From: Cristatella mucedo
Lineage: Eukaryota > Bryozoa > Phylactolaemata > Cristatellidae
DNA: 64,000 nucleotides
NCBI GenBank assembly: GCA_009760855.2
Contig: WPIO01000166.1
Location: forward strand, 378,501 to 442,500
Reading direction: 5' to 3'
Position 1 is the first letter of the stretch. Every line of letters begins with the position of its first letter. The position numbers and the translations under genes are program-made. Positions 26,231 to 58,529 of this stretch are shown one piece after another. Under the pieces are notes generated by a model. It saw nothing but the letters and a program-made list of their open reading frames with translations. It made no database searches and had not been told where the DNA came from.

Positions 26231-26350
26231 GTAGATCATAATAATAGTAATAATAGTATATTTGTATAGCGCCACCACAGAACCTTATCTCTTCCTAGGC
26301 ATTTTACGTATGGTGTACGAGAAGCGTGATCGTCTGGTTAGTGGTAAGGA
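26231..26350 (-). mobile_element. LINE 3' tail
   Basis: The + strand reads (aat)n, gtatagcgcc, gaaccttatctctt, ctaggcattttac. This is the reverse complement of the standard LINE tail seen at 20350-20450 and 40440-40530. Confidence 0.7.
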
Positions 26351-26469
26351 TACTTGTTTGCATTTGCATGCTTGATATCACCCATGCCACGAGCCTTCTG
26401 TTATTGATTCGCTGAAAGCGACCCATGAAGCACTTGGTTTTAAAGATTTAGCTCTCTTAGCATGCTAGA

Positions 26470-26720
26470 CAGGCGACCTGGTTTTATTAACATGTTTGGC
26501 ATTGCAGCTGCTCACCGATCTGCACCGGCTCCCCATAAAGCAGACATCAAAGCCTGGCCACTCACATTTAGCTCCCTCCATTTTATTGCTCCCGATTGCT
26601 TATCTGAAATAGCTAAACTTCAGGCTTCTTGTCCTGCTCCTCAGTCTAAGCTTGCCTTAGCGAATCTCAAACTCTTGGGAGACTAAGCTTTTAAGTCTCG
26701 AGCTCTCAAAGCCTATAATT
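26470..26720 (+). mobile_element. Fragment of a second LINE family, ORF2 C-terminus
   Basis: The frame reads LLTDLHRLPIKQTSKPG, then LAPSILLLPIAYL, with stops. This is the LHWLP region of a diverged LINE. It has no tail. Confidence 0.55.
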
Positions 26721-27530
26721 TGCGGGCGTTAGCCTATTCAATTTCTGAATCACACTGGGTTTGCCAATAATTAAGAAGTTAGTTTTACCATCGTTTAGTA
26801 TAAGAACATTTGCTGACATCCATGTGCGGATGTCATCAATACATGCAGCAAGGGAGTTGAGATCATTTGAAGTGCTCGAAGGCTGGGAGGGATCAAAGCA
26901 AAGGTACAACTGAGTGTCATCCGCATAGAAGTGAAAGCCTAGGTTGTGCTTGGCAATCACATCAGCAAGAGGGAGAGTATAAACCGTGTAAAGAACCGGA
27001 CCTAGCACGGAGCCCTGAGGTACCTCATATTTCCGAGGTACCTCAGATGATCTCTGTCCATTCACGTCAATACTCCGTAGTCTCCCACTGAGATAGGACG
27101 TGAACCATTGCAGAGTAGTGCTAGTGATGCCCAGGTGAGATGAGAGGCACTCTAGAAAAACTTGGTGATCGATAGTATCAAAAGCTGTCGAAAGATCGAG
27201 CAAAACAAGTAGAGACACTCTAGCTATGTCTGCATTCCTAAGTAGGTCGTTGTACACCCCAAGCAATGCTGATTCCGTGTGGAGTGATTAGCTGTAAAGC
27301 CAGACTGGAACTTACTAGCATGGTGAAGTTTCAATATATGAGTTCAGCTGGTCTGCCACGACCCGTTCCAGTGTCTTTGATGGGAATGCTAGAAGGAAGC
27401 CTGAGCAGTAGTTGCTCAAGTTCTTTTGGTCTAGTGTCGCTTTCTTGAGAAGTGGCCTGACTAGAGATTTTTTGAAATTTGCTGGGGCATGACCTGAGGC
27501 TAATGGCATATTAATGAGCAGCGTAGGCCA
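26715..27530 (-). mobile_element. L2/CR1-type LINE with reverse transcriptase core (YADD)
   Basis: The minus-strand frame from 27266 to 26706 encodes LVLLDLSTAFDTIDHQVFL, LQWFTSYLSGRLRSIDVNG, GSVLGPVLYTVYTLPLAD and FHFYADDTQLYL. These are RT blocks including the catalytic YADD. LNSLAACIDDIRTWM, VLILNDGKT and LIIGKPSV follow. Upstream, 27509-27315 carries VRPLLKKATLDQKNLSN and ADQLNSYIE in another frame, so there is at least one frameshift. The element is truncated at both ends and is not functional. Confidence 0.9.
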
Positions 27531-27534
27531 GATT

Positions 27535-28520
27535 TTCCGTTCAAGAATTCCGTTTGCTTAGTGGGCTGTGCGAATGATGTACTATTCTATCATCATCATC
27601 ATCATCGCAGGCTTTGAAAGCTGACCGTGCTACTGCTGCCTCATTGTTTGTTATTACTCACGATATCACGCACTTCTGTCCGTTTTGCAAGTATTGCACC
27701 ACACCAGAGTGCCCCTCCTTGTTATACGATTGGTTCTTTTTATGAGAAATGGAACTGAACCTTTGCTCCTGTCATGGTACATTTGCTTTTAATACTCTTT
27801 CTAAAAACAAATGAAGCCTTGGGCCCACACTTCCCAGCACGCTTGTGGCCACACAGGCTGAGGCTAATGGGTCGCCCCCTCGGTTAAATATTTCCGACGT
27901 TTGCTTAACTCAAGGCAACACCGTTGACCGTTTGCAGCTGATCTAGACAGCTCAGCCAAATCGATCTTTAGTGGTCAGGCTTGATACTAGCACTTAATGC
28001 TATTTTTACATTCGGATACAAAACTCTGCTGAGCAGAGATTTGACAGCCTTCGAAAATGAGTCTCCGGGAGCCATGGTCTCACCACATGAATTACACGGT
28101 AGTTCTCGGAGCTTTCTCTTTTATGTGTTCGTCTCAATATCCACCAAAGAAGTTCTGTCGACCGGAGATCGTGAGGAGCCCTTCCGTATGCTCTGTACCC
28201 CTCTGCCCAGTGCTCGTCATGTGGTACGCCATCGGTCACTCGATGCCACCGTTGGTCACGTGGTACCGAATCAGCCCGAGAATACTTTAGCTGGAGCTGC
28301 TTTCACGAGAGAGGGCACGAGATGATGGGCACGCGAATGTGAACAACTGATTTCGAAAGTCTACCACCGCCTTTTCAAGTCGGAGCTCTGTCCCTGTGCG
28401 GGTTAATAGCAAATGTGTAGAAGCCCATGTCCACTTCTGCTGTCTATTCGAACTCCAGGCCACGAGAACCCCGTGATTGCTCGCGGCCTCTATCGTCGGC
28501 TGAAACCGTGTCCCTCACTC
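27535..28520. other. No gene recognised
   Basis: An ATC repeat at 27588-27606; otherwise nothing. Confidence 0.5.
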
Positions 28521-28524
28521 GGCC

Positions 28525-28805
28525 TTCGTCCGGGAGGTAAGGTGCTCGCTCTTCACGACTCGGCTCGTGCGTTCGAGTCCTGCTCTGGGCGCGATCGTCT
28601 ATTGTCCACGGTGCAAGCGGTGGTATGGCCGTCGTCATGGTGATGGCCGTCGTCATGGTGATGACCATCGTCATGGTGATGGCCATGGTCATGGTGATGG
28701 CCGTCGTCATGGTGATTGCCATCGTCATGGTGATTGCCATCGTCATGGTGATGGCCGTCGAGGCTCTCCTGCCGCCGGCATACAAACGAGGCTGCTGAAT
28801 CGGCA
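28525..28805 (+). mobile_element. Family 1 SINE expanded by an internal minisatellite
   Basis: The head (taaggtgctcgctcttcacg, gcgttcgagtcctg) and caagcggtggt match family 1. The end (ggctctcctgccgccggcat, acaaacgaggctgctgaatc) also matches. Between them, where other copies have gtgatagccgt, lie about seven 18-bp units of tcatggtgatggccgtcg. Confidence 0.7.
28623..28760 (+). repeat. 18-bp minisatellite inside a SINE
   Basis: Units of gtcatggtgatggccgtc, with gacc and attgcc variants, about seven copies. Confidence 0.85.
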
Positions 28806-28809
28806 TTGA

Positions 28810-29486
28810 CCGTGGAATGGACATGACTGTTGCCCCTCTGCTTCAGCTGCTGATACCAAGTGCAGTGCTGCTCTTTGTCCGCCTTTCCTTGTCCGAATTT
28901 CTTCTTCTCGGGGGGGGGGGGTGCGGGGGACCTTCTTGCCCGCTCCTTCTCCCGTGCGCCTCGTGCTGGTTCAGTCTGAAGCAGACCCTTATTTGCTTAT
29001 GTCGGCGCCATCTTGCCTGTATCGACGCCATCTTGCTTATATCGGCACCACCTTCTGCTCGAGAGCTTGCCCTTCGGCGTGCAGGCGGAGGCGTCTTAGC
29101 GCCCTGAGCCTGGCTGGCTGCTATAGTCTGTCTGCGTGTCTGTCTGTCTGTCTCTTTCGTGCTGGTCTGCGATGGAAAAGCAGTCGCTTAGAGTGTGCAC
29201 GGCACAAAGTGAGGACTATCACAAGCGTGCACCCTGGTGACGACAAGGATATCGGAATGGCCTGTGAGCCATCACCTCGATTGGCTGCGTTCCGTCGTGG
29301 GACTTCTGCTGCAGCTCTTTCCGTCACGTGACTCGTGTAGGTCTCAGCATTGCGTCTGATCGATCGGTGCTGAGTCGCATGCAATGGTGGGAGTGCTTGT
29401 GAGCGAGCCATCCGAAGCTTCCGGCCTTCCGAGGTCGTGTGATTTATTTAGTTAGCCGTGCTGCTGCAGCAGCTGCTGCAGCAGCA

Positions 29487-29536
<50 letters not shown>

Positions 29537-30715
29537 GATGAACAGACAGACGAGCCCACCCACAAACTGGGTATGTCTATCTAGTCGCACGGTCGGCTAG
29601 TCGGCCATTGTTCAGTGGTCAGCTTCTACAACTCAGCTGGCTACTAGGCAACTAGGCTGCAAGCATCTCCCGGTCAAGCAGACGATCTTTTAAAGAGGCG
29701 TCAAGCTTTTAAAGAGCAGCTCACAGTTGCAGCAGAGGAAGGGAAGCTGTGACCTCAGACCACCGGCCGCCCACCCGCCGGCTAGCCAGCTAGCCCGATC
29801 GGCAACAACAAGTGTAACAGCCTGTGATTGGTTATTGCTTACGGATGGGCGCTGACTTTAGCCACGGGCTTTGGGCACGGACTGGGTACGGCCTTGGCGA
29901 CTTTTCTAGACGCAGCAGATTTGCTTCGTGGAAAGTTCATTTGCTGAAAGCTTGCGACCGCTTGCTTAAGTTGGTAGATTTTTTTAGATAATTAAAGATA
30001 ATTTGAGCCGACCCCTAGCTTGCATTGGCTTCTGGGTGCAGTGAACTCCTTGGCAGTCGATTCTATTCGTTTCGACCTCCCAGCCTTGATTGGCACGTGC
30101 AGCTCACGTCGAACGTACCTGAACTGCACCTGAGTAGCCCACCTGAACCCTACCGGAGTAGCCTTCCTGAAGTAGTCCACCGCTGAGTATCGGTCGCCGT
30201 ATTGTCTGTTGAGCTGTGCTCTCATTGGTGCCTTATTATTACTAGTTTATTTTATTGTATTCCTAGTGTTATGATTGCTAGTATTATAAAAATTTGCAAA
30301 TTAATAGTATCATTGCCCATATTTGCTGAGCCGCCATTATCCCGTCTTCTGTGAGCACTTGTCATGTGCACTATTGCTTCTGGGCGCCTTTTTATTCCTA
30401 GTTTATTTTATTGTTTATTATTAGTACTATTCTTTCTTGTTATTATTACTAGTGTTGTGATAATTTTTAAATTAATATTAGTATTGCCCACATGGAGTTG
30501 AGCCGCTATCTAGTCTTCTGCGAGCGCTTGTCATGTGCACTTCGGCACCTTATGGCGGTGCCTAGTTTGAATTCCTGGCTTGTACTCCTACTTGCATGTT
30601 AGATGTGACAGACCGCCAAGACGTTGATGGCGCCGAAATTTAGTTTAATGAACCGTTGGCTTTGAACCTGCTGGCAGCAGAATGCTATTGCTAGAATGGT
30701 ACTGCTTTATCGCGT
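28810..30715. other. No gene recognised
   Basis: It includes the CTG tract and AT-rich DNA at 30230-30500, where tttattccta/gtttattttattg recurs twice about 180 bp apart. Confidence 0.5.
29459..29536. repeat. (CTG)n trinucleotide repeat with CAG/CTG inversions
   Basis: ctgctgcagcagctgctgca precedes about 18 CTG units. Confidence 0.95.
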
Positions 30716-30719
30716 GCAT

Positions 30720-30870
30720 TATATAAATATAAGAATCATTTGTATAGCGCCCCAAGAGAACTTAATCTCTATTCAGATGCTTCACATATGCCTCGGGGCT
30801 TGAGCCCACGAGCTCAGCCAGACCTTGGTCGGGGTGAGCGCCTTAACCGCCGAGTGTTTGTGCATGTGTG
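30720..30870 (-). mobile_element. Family 2 SINE, inverted
   Basis: tttgtatagcgccccaagag and aacttaatctctattcagat, then ggcttgagcccacgagctca and gagcgccttaaccgccg on the + strand. Confidence 0.8.
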
Positions 30871-31194
30871 CGTGGGTGTGTGCTGTGTGTCCCTAGTCTG
30901 CTGGCCTGCATCCGGATGTCACCGTTCAAAAATCCAGTGAGCTGACTCGCAGCCGTGGGCTCTTGAAGTGGTGGCACAGCTCTCACAGTCTCACAGTCTC
31001 TCACTGCGGTCGTTCAAAGGCAGCCCTGCTGGAGAGGAGTGGCTGCCTATATGTATAGCCCTCGCACGTGCCCCGCGTGACATCGTGACCCTTCACCGCT
31101 TGATGCAGCGGCGGCGGCTTCCCGCGCCGCCAACGAGCCTTTCCGCTCTCGACATTTGGGCTAACCCCAATGACGAAACGCCACCTCGGCCGAG

Positions 31195-31335
31195 GTGTAA
31201 TGATAATAATAATGATAATAATAATAATAATGATAATAACATACTTGATAAAGCCCCCTCAGAGAACTCAAACTCTTTCTAGGCGCTTTACATTAGCTGA
31301 TAGGAAGCACAATTGAGCAACAAGAACGAACATGG
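31195..31335 (-). mobile_element. LINE 3' tail
   Basis: (AAT)n at 31200-31240, then cccctcagagaactcaaact and ctttctaggcgctttacatt, inverted relative to the consensus tail. Confidence 0.8.
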
Positions 31336-31669
31336 GTTACATGGGGATATTATGGAGGCAGCAGAAACTTAGCTAGCTCGGCAATGAAAGCGTCCACTAA
31401 TTGTTACCTTAATTTTTAAATTGCCAAAAGTATTATTAATGCTATTCTAATAATTTGTAAATTACTAATAGGGTTATCACTGCTACTGCTGCTCCACTAT
31501 CCTGTCTTCTGCCAACACTTGTCGTCCGACGGCCGACGTCCCGCACGACATCCGGCGCCGACGTCCGGCACGTCGAATGTAGGCAGAGCGAACGTCGAGA
31601 CAGGTTCGCTGGCCATCGGTTCTTGCTTACCCGGCCGCCCTCCGGCCGCCCCCGTACATTCCGACCGCC

Positions 31670-52158
<20,489 letters not shown>

Positions 52159-53990
52159 CGCTCTGCCGCCGGTCGTCGTCGGCGCGGCCTGCTGCCTTGT
52201 CGACCTTGACCCCGACGTGTCGACATCAACCTCGCTGGGCTCCGCCGCCGCTCGACGTCGCGACTGCTCTCGATTTGCCAGCTCGCTGCCCGCCCGGCGC
52301 GACACGCCAGGCGGAAGCCGCCTAAAGCGACCGCCACCAGCACCTCGGTGGCGACGGAGTAGCAAGCGCACCGGAAGCAGTTTCGACGGTGCGACGTCTT
52401 TACCGGACGGACGAACTGCTACGACGGGACAGCGTCCGTCGTCTGCCGGGGCGTGACGCCCTCGCGGCCGTCCGTCGGCGCCTCTGCTCTCTGTAAAGCT
52501 GCCCCTGGGGGCGGGGCGGGGACGAGGGCTTCGTCGAGGAGGCGTCTCGCGACGGCCGCCCAAAGGCCGGCTGCAGCCAGAGAAGGCGACCGAGTCGTCA
52601 GCTGATCGTGTCAGTTCTGCCGGTAGCCAGAGAAAAGAAAATGGCGACGCCTCAGAAGGGAGGCGACGGCAGCAGCAGCAGCGTCGGCCTCGGACGTGCC
52701 AAAGGCGGCAGGCACGAGACTTCGACGACCCAGTGGCCGCGTGACTGTTCGCGTGCTGGACGGTGCTATTTTTGTATCGTGACGCGGCTGACGGCGATGA
52801 GTGCATACGGGCGGGACTCGACTTGCGGCAGCGCCAGCTGCTACCGAGCCGCCGTCGCTGTCAGCCGCGGCAGCTTTTTTCAGTCGGCGCTGTCGTGGCT
52901 TCGGCCACAGCCGACTCCGAAACGCCGCCGCCGCGCCCGCTCTGGTCTAGCGAAGGGCGGCGGGTGTGGCTCCTTCAAACTCGCGGGGCACGATTGCAAG
53001 AGCCGCAGGCAAGAAGTCGGATGTGCAGCCGCAATAGCAGCTTAATCTGCTGCACGACCTCGTCCGGCGGAGGTCTGACGACGAGGCCGCTGCGCCAGCA
53101 GCCCGTTCAGTAGGCCGCTGCTGCTGGATAGAGGACGGAAATTCGCGCTCGAGCGAGTCATACTTATATTTTTTCTTCCTTTTAGAACCTCTCGTTCGTT
53201 CGGCGAGACGCGACCAATGGGCTCTCGTAGGGAGGGGTGGGGCAGTGGTGAACAGCGACCTGGCTTAGCTGCTGCCCGGCGTCGTGCTTTCAATGGCCAG
53301 CTTTCAATGGCGCCTCGGCCGCTCGCACTGGACGGGACGGCGAAGCTCGTCCCCACCCGGCGTGGGACGAGTAGCGATTGGCTGAGCCGCAGGCCGCCAG
53401 TCCCGCGCTGCTTCGCTGCGACTTCTGCTTCCGACCAATAATAGGCGATGAGAGCAGCCTCAGCCGCAAAGTGGGCACAGGAAGTGCCCGAAGCGCCTGC
53501 ACACGCTTACCCGGCGCTAGACAAGCTTCCGATCTCACGTGACTCGACCGAGACTGAGAGGCGGCGGGAGCGAAGCGGTCGATTCTTGCCTCTCTCCGGC
53601 TCTCCGACGGCGAAGCACGGACCCACCGTGGCCGACGGGGTGTCGCCAGCACTCGAACTGCGCCGGTGCCGTTCTGTGTACTGCGATTCGCCGTTCTTAT
53701 TGTGCTCAGATGGGGAAAGCCCGTCAGATATCCAGCAGCGCTCGAATGGCATGGCGTAGATCGGCCCTAAACTGTCTTGATAATAGACGTAATGTTTGCA
53801 TAATACCGCCCTCGGAGAACCTGATTGCTGCCAGGGCGCCCAACGCATGCTGTAAGAGAAACGTGTGGTTGTAGCCGTACGCAGGCTATCATGCCCGTTA
53901 AACTTTTTCAACTTAAAAATATGTGGAAAAAAAGTGCAAAACGGACGTCATTACAAATACACAATAGATGTAATAAATAAAATAAATTAA
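52159..53990 (+). other. Probable 3' UTR and 3' flank of the KLF gene
   Basis: The DNA stays GC- and CpG-rich to about 53760 without any frame that looks conserved. The first clear AATAAA downstream of the stop is at 53972-53977. The extent is inferred; no transcript evidence is available. Confidence 0.3.
53972..53977 (+). terminator. Candidate polyadenylation signal AATAAA
   Basis: AATAAA lies in an A-rich stretch 1.8 kb after the KLF stop and is the first exact match I found. It abuts a LINE remnant, so it may be chance. Confidence 0.25.
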
Positions 53991-54600
53991 AAAGGACCGA
54001 GGAATGCGAATCCGAATCGAGCGTATTTACAAAGATAATATTGCATTTGTATAGCGCCCCCAGATATCTCCTAAGCAATTCGCAAATATAAAGAAAGTAG
54101 GATCCAATTATAAGTCATAGCATTCGCAATGTCAAGTATAGCATTGTTAGATGTGACAACGTGTAGAAATGGTTAGTGGCAGTAGGCACCGTGTCAGCAC
54201 GCATAAACACGTCAAGGACAAATCGCAAGGGCCCGAATTTTCTGTAATAAACAGCTGTGTTTCTTTTAAAGTTTCTTTTTAAATGTCCCGGAATGCCGTG
54301 ACCTCAGTCCGGAGTGAGTTCTAGGCTTCGGGAGCAAATGAACTAAAAAGCATGGTATCTAAAAGGTTTTGAGATTGGTACGAGATATAGCTCATCGATT
54401 TGAGTGAGAACTCCGGGTTGAACGATGCTTGGCGTTGTGGCGGAGTAGTTCTGATAGGTAGGCTGGAGCCATAGAATGACGGATCAAAAAGTAAGTACTG
54501 GAACTTTTAAACAGGTACGCTGCCTGATTGGTAGCCAGTGCAGGTCGGCGAGAAGCGGTGTGATGTGGCAACTGCAGCGCTCACGCCAGACAAGCTCCTA
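53990..54600 (-). mobile_element. LINE 3' portion, decayed
   Basis: It begins with catttgtatagcgcccccag and continues with gtccggagtgagttctaggc. It ends with ggtcggcgagaagcggtgtg, the reverse complement of the HITPLLADL region. Confidence 0.75.
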
Positions 54601-54779
54601 GGCTGACCCACGAGGCCCGCCATGGCTTGGGTGCAGCAGACCTATGTACGTCGAAGGAGGACTTTGGGAATAGGGTCTAGAAGTCTTCTTAGACTGGGAG
54701 ATGAATTTCAGGATGAGGTCAGTTGTGGCCTCCTTGAATCTAGACAACGAGGTGGAGCATGGGACGGGAGGACAGAAGT

Positions 54780-54842
54780 CCAGTACCTGTGTCGATGTAG
54801 AAGTACCTGTGTCGATGTCGATGTAGAAGTACCTATGTCGAT
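54780..54842. repeat. 20-bp tandem repeat
   Basis: About three copies of tgtcgatgtagaagtacctg. Confidence 0.8.
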
Positions 54843-54844
54843 GT

Positions 54845-57080
54845 TATTGAGGGACGAAGGTCCAGAGGCGATGCTGCTACCTTAGGGATCTCTACTTTCG
54901 GATCGGATGGTCTATCTTTTGACAAAGAAGTATATTTGAAGCAAGAGTAAATTTTTTTTATTGATATTAAATATTTTTTATAAGATGAGGGTAGATGTCT
55001 TACTTGGCAACGTTTGAGATATCTTGACATATTAATAAAAAATTAAAGTTTCTTACTCTAGCATATTAAATCTATAAAAAAAAATTTATCAACAATATTT
55101 GACAGATAATATTTGACATATTTTGAAAATATTTGAAATATTAACCTAAAATATTAAATCTTATTTGAAGCTAGAGAAGAGAGCAGCTTGGTATCAGAAC
55201 AGGTAAGGACTAGGCGAGGAGCAGTTACCCGTGAGCAATTAATTATCTCCTCCCCGCCTTTCTCCTCTGAGCCCGCCCGGTCGAGCGTCGAAGTACTAGT
55301 ACGGTAGGTACTCGCGCGGTACGTCATCGCTCAACCCGACCTGCGTGCGAGATGTCGATGCCTTCTGAACTTGAGAGCACTGTAACAAGCAACAGACCGA
55401 AACGTAAGAGAAAAGTGCAAGCTGCCCGTCATCGTGCTTCGGCTTCGTGCCGATCCTCCTTTGCAGCCTCGCATCCTCCTTAGACTGGCCGGCAATGCCC
55501 GCGGCCGCCGCCGCCCATGGCTTGGCTCCTTCACGCCGAGCCGCGTTGCTGCACCAGTTTCGGCCTCCGCATGCCCGCCCTCCTCACTTGCCATCATCCG
55601 CGAATAATGAAAAAATCAGTCGCCCTACTCACTCCCCCGAAAGAAGCTTTCGCTCTGCCTGCGATCCTAGCTAGACTGTGCATCTCCACAGTCTAGGCGG
55701 GTCCAGCTTCCACAGCTCTTACGCCAGCCTTGTAGAGCTTCGACGCCGCTAGGCAGCGGCAATTTTGCCTTCTCAGGACCATCCCGCCTACCCTTGGAGC
55801 GTCCGCTCCGGTGTAATCGCGTGACCCCCTAAAAAAGCGTTACTAAACCCCCGCGCAGATTGCTTGCGACCCAGAAGAAGACTGCTCGACCAATTTCAAC
55901 TCTGAATGACAGCTTGTTACAAGGCTTCGCGACTAGTTTGGACGCAAAGAACGATGCCCGAAAAGAAAACACCAGATTCCGACTCAGATTCCGACTCAGA
56001 TTCAGCTCTTCCGATCCCACTCTTCCGATTTTCTGCTGCTCTGCAGACAGACTTCGGGGTTTCTTTCTTACGAGAAGACCCAAAGCTTGACCCTTTACCC
56101 TTAAAATTCATCGATCTCTTTAGGTTAGTCCCCTTGACCTTTCACTCGGTCCGCTCTGCATTGAACCGCTATAGTCGGCTACACGAGGCGCGTGCATTGC
56201 ACGGTCGACAGCCTTCCGATAATTGATATGGCCAGCCGCTTCCGCTCTTGCAAGCTGAGAGTCAGCAACCTCCGAATCTCGCAAGGTCTCAAGAATCTCG
56301 CAAGCTCTCGTTGGAGTCTGTTTTTCCTCGGGTGTCGGCCATGTCGCAGGGTAGACCGTGCGATGGATTCTGCCAGGAGGTGCCCTGGAGGAATTCGCTC
56401 GGTGCGGAATGTCCTGGCCCGGTACCAATAAAGTAAGGCGCACTATTTGGCGGTCGCTGCAGAGGCAATTGAAATGAGCCGCATAAATGGCGTCGCTGCA
56501 ACTGAGGCACGCCGCCAGTTCTAAATGCAATCGTCCAATCATCGCTGGCGAGCGGACAATGCCGACCAGGCACCGGCGCTTAGCTCAGCTGCTGGTACAA
56601 CACAAGCAGCGATCGAGCTTGCGGCTGGCTGCACTGTGGGAGCGATCAACAGGAATGCGCACCGGGGCACGCTGCTGCTTGCTGCGCTCGGGCACGCCTT
56701 TGCTCTCCAAAGGCACTCGGCTCGGCCGCCGCCATGCTAGCCAGGGTGCATCATCCCTCATCGTTCCAATGCTGCTTAATCCGTAGGCGCTGCCAAGCTG
56801 CGGCACCGACAGTTGATTTCCTAATAATGTCGCTCGCTGCCTTAGATCCGGCTGTGGGAAATCTACCCTACCCGCCCCACCTGCCCGGCGAACATGTCAC
56901 TTCGTCCGTGCATCAGATTAACTAACATATGCACTCAGTGTCAAAAGCAAAATTCTCCTCTCAGTCTGAACTCAGCAGCTGCGGCCGTAAAATTCGTTCA
57001 AGTAAAAATGAGAACTCTATAAGACGCCGGGCTAAAGGCAAGCGGCGGCGCGTGGAAATATTTCCCGACTGCCCAAAGAC
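54845..57080. other. No gene recognised
   Basis: AT-rich DNA at 54930-55170, then GC-richer DNA. No frame looks conserved and no repeat family is recognised. Confidence 0.5.
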
Positions 57081-57087
57081 TATCGTA

Positions 57088-57089
57088 TG

Positions 57090-57146
<57 letters not shown>
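57088..57146. repeat. (AT)n then (GT)n microsatellites
   Basis: About 10 AT units, then about 18 GT units. Confidence 0.95.
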
Positions 57147-57148
<2 letters not shown>

Positions 57149-57381
57149 TTATGTATTATATATATGCCGTCGGTACGAATCCGTTTAGCGTGACGTCAGC
57201 AAGCCGCCGCCACGATTTCCTGCACGATCTCACTTATCCGGCCAGGCGTCGCTTTCACGTCGTCTCTTCCGAAGTAGCCACAGAGCCCAATAGTAGCCCT
57301 AGTAGCCCCAGTAGCCCAAGTTGTATCAAAAAGATCGGCTTATGGTGTGCAGGCCGGACACGTCGCCCTCAGCCGCCCGTT

Positions 57382-57900
57382 GGTCTCCCGCTCTCCGTCG
57401 ATCTCCCGCTCCCCGTCGATCACTCGCTCTCCGTCGACCTCTCGCTCTCCGTCGACCTCTCGCTCTCCGTCGACCTCTCGCTCTCCGTCGACCTCCCGCT
57501 CTCCGTCGACCTCTCGCTCTCCGTCGACCTCTCGCTCTCCGTCGACCTCTCGCTCTCCGTCGACCTCTCGCTCTCCGTCGACCTCTCGCTCTCCGTCGAT
57601 CTCTCGCTCTCCGTCGATCTCTCGCTCTCCGTCGACCTCTCGCTCTCCGTCGACCTCTCGCTCTCCGTCGACCTCTCGCTCTCCGTCGATCTCTCGCTCT
57701 CCGTCGATCTCTCGCTCTCCGTCGACCTCTCGCTCTCCGTCGACCTCTCGCTCTCCGTCGACCTCTCGCTCTCCGTCGACCTCTCGCTCTCCGTCGACCT
57801 CTCGCTCTCCGTCGACCTCTCGTTCTCTGTCGATCTCTCACTCTCCGCTGATCTCTCGCTCTCCGCTGATCTCTCGCTCTCCGTCGGTCTCTCGCTCCGT
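57382..57900. repeat. 18-bp minisatellite with 90-bp higher order
   Basis: About 28 units of gtcgacctctcgctctcc. A C/T variant recurs as two gtcgat units then three gtcgac units at 57595-57720. Several frames stay open across it. Confidence 0.95.
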
Positions 57901-58440
57901 CGATCTGATCTCTCGCCTTGTCGATCTCGCTCCGTCGATGTTTCGCTTCGTCGATCTCGCAGCCTTAGGATTGGCTATTGCAGATTGGATATTGCCGAGC
58001 TTCCTCGGACACGGAGGAATTGCTACAGCATTGCTCGTTGTCTGGAGAGACAGCTGCTGCCAAACTCGCCGCCTCAGGACCGAGTGTTGCAACCGAAGAC
58101 AATTAGCAATTCCGGCGACTGACTCGACAGTTTAATTCTTTGCCTGAGCGGCTCCCACCCGGCACTCAATCGTCACGTGCACGCGGAGATCCCGCCCAAG
58201 CAATCCACGCCCGAAGCTCCTCTCAGCATCAGCCAAAGGACGGGTGGGTGTTTTCAGTCAATTCACAATGGGCCAGGTTACTCCGCAGCTGGAACATCTG
58301 CGCCGAAATGCTAGATGCGAGATGCCCACTAGCATTACTGTACATGGATGGCCTCCACTCGACGGACGGTGCCCCGCAGCAGCAGCAGCGTCCTAGGTCA
58401 GCGGTGTGCAGAGGCAGCTGCCGTGGGTGGTGCGCAGCAA

Positions 58441-58524
58441 CCGGGTAGAATCTCGCGCTCTCGCGAACGGTTCATGTCCACGGATTCTCGCGAGTTCGCA
58501 CATCGTATCGACGATTCTACCCGG
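58441..58524. repeat. 12-bp inverted repeat with 60-bp spacer
   Basis: ccgggtagaatc at 58441-58452 is the reverse complement of 58513-58524. The spacer is rich in tctcgcg and cgcgag. Confidence 0.85.
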
Positions 58525-58529
58525 ACGAG

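Noticed and set aside
56929-58122. Longest open frame in the window, 397 codons.
   Set aside because: It consists of AT/GT microsatellite and the 18-bp minisatellite, with no unique conserved part.
57347-58135. RSPSTS-repeat frame resembling an SR-protein domain.
   Set aside because: The same array is open in other frames; no RNA-binding domain or splice context accompanies it.
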